Shown here in pieces: positions 1 through 5,602 of a DNA stretch of 18,595 bases. The notes below the pieces were generated by a model. That model saw only the letters and a list, made by a program, of their open reading frames with translations. It was not told where the DNA came from and did not search any database. The first letter of the stretch is position 1. The number at the start of each line of letters is the position of its first letter. Origin of the DNA: Cycloclasticus sp. GTDB taxonomy: Bacteria; Pseudomonadota; Gammaproteobacteria; Methylococcales; Cycloclasticaceae. The position numbers were made by a program, and so were the translations under genes. Location: assembly GCA_018066825.1 (NCBI GenBank), contig JAGPVU010000174.1, positions 1 to 18,595 of the forward strand, read 5' to 3'.

Positions 1-248
1 AGAAAGCAGGTGGTAGTACTAGAAACGGACGCGATTCCGAGTCAAAGCGACTGGGCGTTAAGCGCTATGGCGGCGAAAGCGTTCTAGCTGGCAATATCAT
101 TGTTCGCCAGCGAGGAACACGTTTTCACCCAGGTGAAAATATGGGATGTGGTAAAGACCATACCTTGTATGCAACAGAAGCAGGTAAAGTTGTTTTTGAA
201 GTAAAAGGACCGAAACGTAAAAAATTTGTACGCATCGAAACTGCCTAA
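1..248 (+). CDS. rpmA: 50S ribosomal protein L27, 5'-truncated by the window edge
   Basis: Reading from base 3 gives 81 codons starting KAGGSTRNGRD and ending in a TAA at 246-248. This is ribosomal protein L27 lacking only about its first four residues (usually MAHK), which lie outside the window. The glycine-rich stretch, GENMGCGKDHTL and FEVKGPKRKKF are family hallmarks. L27 sits in the large subunit with its N-terminal tail reaching the peptidyl-transferase centre. rplU (L21) is expected just upstream, outside the window, and obg follows, the usual proteobacterial order. A strong terminator follows the stop. Identification is secure; only the start is missing. Confidence 0.96.
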   Translation, partial: KAGGSTRNGRDSESKRLGVKRYGGESVLAGNIIVRQRGTRFHPGENMGCGKDHTLYATEAGKVVFEVKGPKRKKFVRIETA

Positions 249-290
249 AGTAATAGACAGTACGCTGCGGTAATGGCAGGTGCTTATTCA

Positions 291-321
291 AAAAAACCCT
301 GTCTTTGACAGGGTTTTTTTT
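291..321 (+). terminator. Rho-independent terminator of rpmA
   Basis: A perfect inverted repeat, ACCCTGTC/GACAGGGT with a TTT loop (loop at 304-306), is flanked by an A run on the left and a T run (314-321) on the right, so the stem can extend through A-T pairs. It lies 43 bases after the rpmA stop and about 50 bases before obg, so obg expression needs read-through or its own start site. Confidence 0.92.
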
Positions 322-333
322 ATTGCGTTAAAC

Positions 334-349
334 GTATGAAATAACATAC
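334..349. promoter_or_regulatory. Short perfect dyad upstream of obg
   Basis: GTATG and CATAC form a perfect 5-bp inverted repeat around a 6-base AT centre, ending 23 bases before the obg ATG. It could be an operator or a weak mRNA hairpin near the ribosome site. No regulator is known for it here and such short dyads arise by chance, so the functional claim is weak. The dyad itself is plain in the sequence. Confidence 0.25.
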
Positions 350-372
350 AGCAAGACAAACGGGGCATTAGT

Positions 373-1425
373 ATGAAGTTCGTAGACGAAGCAAGTGTAC
401 GCGCAGAAGCAGGTAATGGCGGTAAGGGGCACGTTAGTTTCAGGCGCGAAAAATATATCCCTCTTGGTGGCCCAGATGGTGGTGATGGTGGGGATGGCGG
501 TAGCGTGTACTTACAAGGTACAGGGGCTTTAAATACTTTGATAGACCTGCGTTTTAACCGTCTATTAAGGGCGGAGCATGGCCAAAAAGGTAGAAGTAAG
601 GATTGTACCGGCAAAGGTGGCGAAGATCTTATCGTACAGGTGCCTTTAGGCACCATCGTTTACGATGATGGCACAGATGAGCTAATTGGTGACGTGGTCG
701 AAGAAGGGCAGCGGTTATTAGTGGCTTCGGGTGGTTTCCATGGTCTTGGTAATGCGCGTTATAAAAGCAGCACTAATAGAGCGCCTAGACAATTTTCCCC
801 AGGTTCAGCCGGTGAACATCGGGTGTTGCGACTCGAGTTAAAAGTGCTCGCAGACGTAGGTACATTAGGCTTGCCGAATGCAGGTAAATCCAGTTTGATT
901 CGAGCCATTTCTTCTGCTCAACCAAAAGTGGCGAATTACCCATTTACCACCTTACACCCGAGTTTAGGTGTGGTGCGAGCAGATGAGTTACGCAGTTTTG
1001 TTATTGCTGATATTCCAGGTATCATTGAAGGTGCTGCAGAAGGTGCGGGGCTAGGTAATTTATTTTTACGGCATCTAGCGCGTAATAATTTATTGCTACA
1101 CGTGGTAGATGTACAACCTTATGATTCTGATCAAGGCCCGGTGGCTGGTGCTAAGGCCGCTATTCTGGAAATTGAAAAATGGGGTGGTGAGTTAGCCAAG
1201 AAAACGCGTTGGTTAGTACTGAATAAAATAGATTTATTGCCAAGCGATGAAGTCGATCAGCACTGTCAAATGATTGTTGACGGGCTGGATTGGAAGGGTC
1301 CGGTTTTTAATGTATCAGCGGTGAATAAATCCGGCACGAAAGCATTAGTACGAGCGATTATGGATTATTTAGAACAACAAAAAGCACTTGAATTAGAACA
1401 ATTAGAAACCAGTCAGCCAGAATAA
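373..1425 (+). CDS. obgE: Obg/CgtA GTPase, late 50S subunit assembly factor
   Basis: This is an Obg-family GTPase of 350 residues. The N-terminal Obg fold (about 1-158) shows the diagnostic glycine-rich runs (NGGKGHVSFRREKY, GGPDGGDGGDGG). The G domain follows with G1 GLPNAGKS (166-173), the switch region NYPFTTLHP, G3 DIPG (213-216), G4 NKID (284-287) and G5 SAV (315-317). Obg binds the 50S subunit and ppGpp and is essential in most bacteria. The protein ends with only a short Glu/Gln-rich tail, shorter than the 390-residue E. coli protein, and has no OCT domain, as is normal outside Firmicutes. The ATG is preceded by a GGGG ribosome site 7 bases upstream. proB starts 18 bases after its stop and is probably co-transcribed. 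Confidence 0.97.
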   Translation: MKFVDEASVRAEAGNGGKGHVSFRREKYIPLGGPDGGDGGDGGSVYLQGTGALNTLIDLRFNRLLRAEHGQKGRSKDCTGKGGEDLIVQVPLGTIVYDDGTDELIGDVVEEGQRLLVASGGFHGLGNARYKSSTNRAPRQFSPGSAGEHRVLRLELKVLADVGTLGLPNAGKSSLIRAISSAQPKVANYPFTTLHPSLGVVRADELRSFVIADIPGIIEGAAEGAGLGNLFLRHLARNNLLLHVVDVQPYDSDQGPVAGAKAAILEIEKWGGELAKKTRWLVLNKIDLLPSDEVDQHCQMIVDGLDWKGPVFNVSAVNKSGTKALVRAIMDYLEQQKALELEQLETSQPE

Positions 1426-1443
1426 TACTGACAAGTCATTACG

Positions 1444-2568
1444 ATGAAATCAAGATCTGAATTAAAGCAGATTAAATGCTGCGTAATTAAAATAGGCAGC
1501 GCCGTGTTAACGGCTAATGGCCAAGGCCTAAATAGGCCTGCGATTAATGATTGGGTGGCACAAATCAGCCAATTAAAATCCCGTGGAATAGATGTTATCG
1601 TTGTGTCCTCGGGTTCGGTTGCTGAAGGCATGGTTCGACTGGGTTGGAATAAACGCCCACACGCGTTACAAGAGCTACAAGCAGCCGCCTCGGTGGGGCA
1701 GATGGGGTTAATTCAAGCGTATGAGCAGAGTTTTCAATCGCATGGTTCAAAAACGGCACAGGTGTTATTAACCCACGACGATTTATCCAACAGAACGCGC
1801 TATTTAAACGCAAGGGCGACGATTAAAACTCTGCTGAAATTATCGGTTGTTCCTATTATTAATGAAAATGACGTGGTCGCTACCGAGGAATTAAGGGTTG
1901 GTGATAATGACACCTTGGGCGCTATTATCGCGAACTTAATGGGCGCAGATCTGTTGATGATTCTCACCGACCAACTCGGTTTTTTTGATGCAGACCCAAG
2001 GGTTAATCCAAACGCCCGGTTGATTTCGCAAGCATCTGTTAACGATAAGAAATTGGATTTGGCGGCAACGGGCGGCTCTGGTGCATTGGGTCGTGGTGGT
2101 ATGGCAACTAAATTGACGGCTGCTCGATTAGCATCCCGTTCAGGTTCGGCAACTATCATAGCCCCGGGTTTAAAAGACCAAGTTATTTTAGATATTATTG
2201 ATGGTCAATCGATCGGCAGTTTATTGGTGCCCGAGGAGGCGCCGGTATCCGCTAGAAAACGCTGGTTGACGGCGCACTTAGATATAAAAGGTCAGTTGGT
2301 TTTAGATGCGGGTGCTGTTAAGGCCTTAACTAAATCGGGAGTCAGCGTTTTGCCGGTTGGCGTGCAAGCAGTAAAAGGGCGGTTTGAACGAGGTGAGTTG
2401 GTCAGTTGTATTGATCAACAAGGTAAAGAACTGGCTCGAGGTTTGGTTAATTATAACTATTTAGACGTCGATAAAATCAAGCAACATAAAAGTACCGACA
2501 TTGAGGGTATCTTGGGTTTCGTGGCAGAACCTGAATTAATTCATCGGGATAATTTAGTACTGACCTAA
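1444..2568 (+). CDS. proB: Glutamate 5-kinase with C-terminal PUA domain
   Basis: This enzyme phosphorylates L-glutamate with ATP, the first and feedback-controlled step of proline synthesis in the cytoplasm. The 374-residue protein has the amino-acid-kinase fold (about 10-265): KIGSAVL with K16, SSGSVAEG (55-62, usually SGAVAAG), NENDVVA (140-146), GDND (153-156), TDQLGFFDADPR (175-186) and the glycine-rich GALGRGGMATKL (213-224). A PUA domain fills about 278-374, giving the full two-domain length typical of proteobacteria. It follows obg by 18 bases, the same neighbourhood as in Pseudomonas. proA is not in the window. The ATG at 1444 fits homologue N-termini, but no strong ribosome site is visible. 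The gene ends just before a terminator shared with rpsT. Confidence 0.97.
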   Translation: MKSRSELKQIKCCVIKIGSAVLTANGQGLNRPAINDWVAQISQLKSRGIDVIVVSSGSVAEGMVRLGWNKRPHALQELQAAASVGQMGLIQAYEQSFQSHGSKTAQVLLTHDDLSNRTRYLNARATIKTLLKLSVVPIINENDVVATEELRVGDNDTLGAIIANLMGADLLMILTDQLGFFDADPRVNPNARLISQASVNDKKLDLAATGGSGALGRGGMATKLTAARLASRSGSATIIAPGLKDQVILDIIDGQSIGSLLVPEEAPVSARKRWLTAHLDIKGQLVLDAGAVKALTKSGVSVLPVGVQAVKGRFERGELVSCIDQQGKELARGLVNYNYLDVDKIKQHKSTDIEGILGFVAEPELIHRDNLVLT

Positions 2569-2588
2569 CAGAACAGTTTTTAGGCCAC

Positions 2589-2619
2589 AAAAAAAGCCGG
2601 CCCTAGGGTCGGCTTTTTC
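2589..2619. terminator. Bidirectional terminator between convergent proB and rpsT
   Basis: The stem AAAAAGCCG/CGGCTTTTT encloses an inner CCC-TA-GGG pairing. An A run on the left and a T run on the right make it a U-tailed hairpin when read from either strand. It lies 20 bases after the proB stop and about 15 bases after the rpsT stop, so one element can end both transcripts. Confidence 0.92.
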
Positions 2620-2634
2620 TTGAAAAAGAATAAC

Positions 2635-2904
2635 TTATGCTTGTTGCAGTTTTACAATACGAGCATTTAAACGACTTTTAAGACGAGCGGCCTTGTTTCT
2701 ATGGATTAGGCCTTTGTTTACGGCAGAATCAATGAATGGCACAGCTTCTTTGTAAGCAGTTGTTGTTGCTTCTGAGTCACCTTCGTCAGCGCGATAAACG
2801 ACGCGTTTGATATGGGTACGCAATCTAGTACGTAAAGTCATATTTTGTTGGCGACTTTTTTCTGATTGTTTTGCACGTTTTAGCGCTTGTGGACTGTTAG
2901 CCAA
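2635..2904 (-). CDS. rpsT: 30S ribosomal protein S20, UUG start
   Basis: The 89-residue basic, helical protein (MANSPQALKRAKQSEKSR...) is ribosomal protein S20, which binds 16S rRNA early in small-subunit assembly. NKGLIHRNKAARLKSRL near the C-terminus is the family signature. The start codon is TTG (plus-strand CAA at 2902-2904); no ATG or GTG gives the conserved MANS N-terminus. E. coli rpsT also starts with UUG, and that weak start is part of its translational autoregulation. A good AGAGG ribosome site lies 7 bases upstream. The gene stands alone, convergent with proB and divergent from murJ, as in Pseudomonas and relatives. Confidence 0.97.
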   Translation of the reverse strand: MANSPQALKRAKQSEKSRQQNMTLRTRLRTHIKRVVYRADEGDSEATTTAYKEAVPFIDSAVNKGLIHRNKAARLKSRLNARIVKLQQA

Positions 2905-2911
2905 GGGAAAA

Positions 2912-2916
2912 CCTCT
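2912..2916 (-). promoter_or_regulatory. Ribosome binding site of rpsT
   Basis: On the minus strand AGAGG lies 7 bases before the TTG start. This correct spacing supports the UUG codon as the true S20 start. Confidence 0.7.
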
Positions 2917-2940
2917 GTTTTGGTGTAAAAAAGACTGCGT

Positions 2941-2969
2941 ATTTTGATGACCTAGCTAAGGTTTGTCAA
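2941..2969 (-). promoter_or_regulatory. Probable sigma-70 promoter of rpsT
   Basis: On the minus strand a perfect -35 hexamer TTGACA (2969-2964) is followed after 17 bases by CAAAAT (2946-2941), a four-of-six -10 match. Transcription would start near 2934, giving a leader of about 30 bases before the rpsT TTG. The strong -35 suits a ribosomal protein gene; the -10 is imperfect. Confidence 0.5.
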
Positions 2970-3072
2970 GCGTTAAAGCACTAAACAAGCTACTTTAGAT
3001 AAAAGTCGACGCCTTTTAACTAATGACGGTATATTTAGTAGAATCTAAGGTGTGTCTATAGGGCTCACGCCT

Positions 3073-3078
3073 TATAAT
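3073..3078 (+). promoter_or_regulatory. Consensus -10 element upstream of murJ
   Basis: A perfect TATAAT lies about 30 bases upstream of the murJ start region, in the rpsT/murJ divergent gap. The -35 region about 17 bases further upstream (around 3050-3056, TGTGTC) is poor, so this is a likely but incomplete promoter for the murJ-ribF-ileS-lspA operon. Confidence 0.45.
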
Positions 3079-3098
3079 AAAACCTCCGAGCTTATTAA

Positions 3099-3106
3099 AG
3101 GTGATC
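3099..3106 (+). promoter_or_regulatory. Extended Shine-Dalgarno that bears on the murJ start
   Basis: AGGTGATC exactly complements eight bases of the conserved 16S rRNA 3' tail. It overlaps the GTG at 3101, so it cannot serve that codon. The AGG core is followed by 8 bases and then an in-frame CTG (3110-3112), the ideal spacing. It therefore favours CTG as the start used for murJ. Confidence 0.5.
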
Positions 3107-4654
3107 ACGCTGAGTAAAACGCTAGTAAAATCGACGGCTATCGTCGGTAGCATGACAATGGTTTCGCGTGTTTTAGGGTTTATCCGCGATATCGTTATCG
3201 CGCGCTTTTTTGGTGCCGATGCGACTACCGATGCTTTTTTTGTCGCTTTTAAAATCCCTAACTTTATGCGTCGGCTGTTTGCCGAAGGGGCTTTTTCTCA
3301 AGCCTTTGTGCCAGTTTTGTCAGATTACAAAGAAAATCATTCCTTTGACGCGTTAAAGGAACTGGTTGATAAAACCGCGGGCAGTTTGGCGACGGTTTTG
3401 TTTTTTGTCACCTTGTTAGGCGTTATTGGTGCACCGATTCTAATTTATATTTTCGCCCCCGGTTTTGCGCTTAATGGTGAGTCGCGCTATGAACTGTCCG
3501 TTGAAATGTTGCGGTTCACCTTCCCGTATTTGTTTTTTATCTCTCTCACTGCAATGGCAGGGGGGGTGCTCAATACATTTTCTAAATTTGCTATCCCTGC
3601 CATAACCCCGGTATTACTTAACCTCTCTTTGTTGGCGGCAATATTTTGGCTTTCTCCTCAATTAGATCAACCTGTGATGGCCTTAGCTTGGGGTGTGTTA
3701 TTGGCCGGCATAGCGCAATTGGCATTTCAGTTCCCTTTTTTGAATAAACTGGGCTTGATGCCGCGATTAAGATTAGATCGTGAGCACCCTGGGGTAAAAA
3801 AGATTATGCATTTAATGTTGCCTGCATTATTTGGCGTGTCGGTGACCCAAATTAATTTGTTGGTGGATACCTTGTTGGCCTCATTTCTGATCAGCGGAAG
3901 TGTGTCTTGGTTGTATTACTCGGATCGGTTAGTGGAGTTTCCGTTAGGTATTTTTGGCATAGCGCTGGCAACCGTTATGCTGCCAAGTTTGTCTAAAAGT
4001 TTTGCCGCGGATAAAGCCGAAGAATTTTCGGCTAGTTTAGACGCAGGCTTACGCTTGGTTGTATTACTTGGCTTGCCCGCTGCAGCGGGCTTGTTTTTTT
4101 TAGCGCAACCGATGTTGGCAACACTTTTTCAGTACGACGCTTTTGCTGTAACAGATGTGCAACATACGGCGTCTAGTTTAATGGCTTATGCCGTGGGTCT
4201 GCCGGCTTTTATTTTGGTTAAGGTATTGGTGCCGGGTTTTACCTCACGACAAGATATGAAAACACCGGTCAATATCGGCGTTATTGCTGTGCTGGCTAAC
4301 CTTATTATGAGTCTCAGCTTAGTGTCATTTTTTCAGCATGCGGGTTTGGCGTTAGCGACCTCATTGGCGGCCTTTGTCAATGCAGCTTTATTGTTTGTAA
4401 CGCTTATTAAAACAGGTGTCTTTAAGGCGCAAAAGGGTTGGTTAAGTTTTAGTGCTAAAGTTTTGTTGGCTAATCTAGTTGTCGGACTGATTTATCTGAA
4501 TGATTACAGCCTGGCGCAGTGGTACGCCTGGGGAGCCTTCGACAGGGTGTGGCATTTGAGTTTAGAGATTTTGGCCGTGCTGACGCTGTATTTTGTAACG
4601 TTACTTATTTTGGGTGTGCGGCCAACACACATCATAAAAAAGCAGCAAAGTTAA
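3101..4654 (+). CDS. murJ: Lipid II flippase MurJ (MviN)
   Basis: This MOP-superfamily integral membrane protein has about 14 hydrophobic segments and moves lipid II across the inner membrane for peptidoglycan synthesis. Conserved marks include SMTMVSRVLGFIRD near the N-terminus, FMRRLFAEGAFSQAFVP (about 55-71), and SGSVSWLYYSDRLVEFPLG with the charged cavity residues D275, R276 and E279 (counted from the GTG). Length is 517 residues, against about 511 in E. coli. The GTG at 3101 is the only standard upstream start, but the Shine-Dalgarno runs through it. A CTG at 3110 would give MSKTLVKSTAIVGSMTM, resembling many MurJ N-termini, so the true protein is probably 514 residues. ribF begins 2 bases after the stop, indicating one operon with ribF, ileS and lspA. 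Confidence 0.96.
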   Translation: MITLSKTLVKSTAIVGSMTMVSRVLGFIRDIVIARFFGADATTDAFFVAFKIPNFMRRLFAEGAFSQAFVPVLSDYKENHSFDALKELVDKTAGSLATVLFFVTLLGVIGAPILIYIFAPGFALNGESRYELSVEMLRFTFPYLFFISLTAMAGGVLNTFSKFAIPAITPVLLNLSLLAAIFWLSPQLDQPVMALAWGVLLAGIAQLAFQFPFLNKLGLMPRLRLDREHPGVKKIMHLMLPALFGVSVTQINLLVDTLLASFLISGSVSWLYYSDRLVEFPLGIFGIALATVMLPSLSKSFAADKAEEFSASLDAGLRLVVLLGLPAAAGLFFLAQPMLATLFQYDAFAVTDVQHTASSLMAYAVGLPAFILVKVLVPGFTSRQDMKTPVNIGVIAVLANLIMSLSLVSFFQHAGLALATSLAAFVNAALLFVTLIKTGVFKAQKGWLSFSAKVLLANLVVGLIYLNDYSLAQWYAWGAFDRVWHLSLEILAVLTLYFVTLLILGVRPTHIIKKQQS

Positions 4655-4656
4655 CC

Positions 4657-5595
4657 ATGAAATTGATTAGACATTTAACTGAGGCCCCTGCATTTCAACA
4701 AGGTTGTGCCTTAACGATCGGCAATTTTGACGGTGTTCACAGTGGTCATAAAATGCTGTTAGACGCATTAGTAAAACAAGCCGAAACGCTAGATTTACCC
4801 ACGGTTGTTATGTGTTTTGAACCGCAGCCGATAGAATATTTTAGAGCAGATGCTGCACCCGCTAGAATTTCGACGGCGAGAGATAAAATAACACAACTTA
4901 CGCAAACAGCTATCGATTATTTATTTCTGGTTCGGTTTAATCAGGCTATGGCGACTATGACGGCGGAACAGTTCGTACTAATGCTTAAAGAACGATTGAA
5001 TATAAGGCTACTTATCGTGGGCGACGATTTTTGTTTTGGAAAAAATCGGCAAGGAAACTTCGAATACTTGCAACGAGCAGGTGAACGATTAGGCTTTAGT
5101 GTGCAGCGTTCACAGTCGTTTAAAATTGACCAAGAACGTGTCAGTAGTACCTTAATTCGTGACGCTTTGGAGCAAGGACAATTAAAAAAGGCGGCGCTTC
5201 ATTTGAATCGTGCCTACAGTATGTCAGGTCGGGTTATGCATGGAGATAAACGTGGTAGAGAACTGGGTTTTCCTACCGCCAATGTGCGTGTTAAAAATAG
5301 AAAAACTCCGTTAAAAGGCGTTTTTGCCGTTACAATACAACTTGAATCAGGCCTGGTTTATAACGGCGTCGCCAATGTAGGAACGCGGCCTTCCATCGAA
5401 GATACTGCTGAGGTTTTATTAGAGGCACATTTGTTCGATTTTTCAGGAAACTTGTACGGACAACGTGTCATCATAGGTTTTTGTGAAAAACTTCGCGACG
5501 AAAAAAAGTTTAGCGGGCTTGAACAGTTAACCCAACAAATTTCGATAGATTCAAAACAAGCTAAAACCTACTTTAATCAAACAAAAATCGCCTAA
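4657..5595 (+). CDS. ribF: Bifunctional riboflavin kinase / FMN adenylyltransferase
   Basis: RibF converts riboflavin to FMN and then FAD in the cytoplasm. The 312-residue protein has the N-terminal adenylyltransferase domain (about 1-180) with nucleotide-binding GNFDGVHSGH (22-31), VGDDFCFGKNRQG (121-133) and SSTLIRD (163-169). The C-terminal riboflavin kinase domain (about 185-305) has GDKRGRELGFPTAN (196-209), NGVANVGTRPS (237-246) and E256 in LEAHLFDF, matching the catalytic Glu. The open frame extends 46 codons further upstream inside murJ, but MKLIRHLTEAP at 4657 aligns with the E. coli start MKLIRG, so that ATG is chosen. It follows the murJ stop by 2 bases and precedes ileS by 7, the order common in gammaproteobacteria. 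Confidence 0.97.
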   Translation: MKLIRHLTEAPAFQQGCALTIGNFDGVHSGHKMLLDALVKQAETLDLPTVVMCFEPQPIEYFRADAAPARISTARDKITQLTQTAIDYLFLVRFNQAMATMTAEQFVLMLKERLNIRLLIVGDDFCFGKNRQGNFEYLQRAGERLGFSVQRSQSFKIDQERVSSTLIRDALEQGQLKKAALHLNRAYSMSGRVMHGDKRGRELGFPTANVRVKNRKTPLKGVFAVTIQLESGLVYNGVANVGTRPSIEDTAEVLLEAHLFDFSGNLYGQRVIIGFCEKLRDEKKFSGLEQLTQQISIDSKQAKTYFNQTKIA

Positions 5596-5602
5596 GAGCA
5601 GC

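Noticed and set aside
305..333. TTGACA inside the rpmA terminator as a -35 box for obg
   Set aside because: The hexamer is perfect, but the sequence 16-18 bases downstream gives at best three of six -10 matches, so no promoter is called.
288..656. Minus-strand open frame of 122 codons opposite the start of obg
   Set aside because: It is antisense to the glycine-rich Obg domain, is Pro/Ser-rich as expected from that complement, and resembles no family I know.
1800..2159. Minus-strand open frame of 119 codons inside proB
   Set aside because: It lies fully antisense to conserved glutamate kinase motifs; no ribosome site or family resemblance.
3049..3071. Imperfect inverted repeat GGTGTG/CACGCC just before the murJ -10 box
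   Set aside because: It has one mismatch and long uneven spacing; not distinguishable from chance as a DNA operator and upstream of the likely transcript.
4519..4656. Upstream extension of ribF by 46 codons into murJ
   Set aside because: The extra residues do not resemble RibF; the ATG at 4657 aligns with known N-termini and directly follows the murJ stop.
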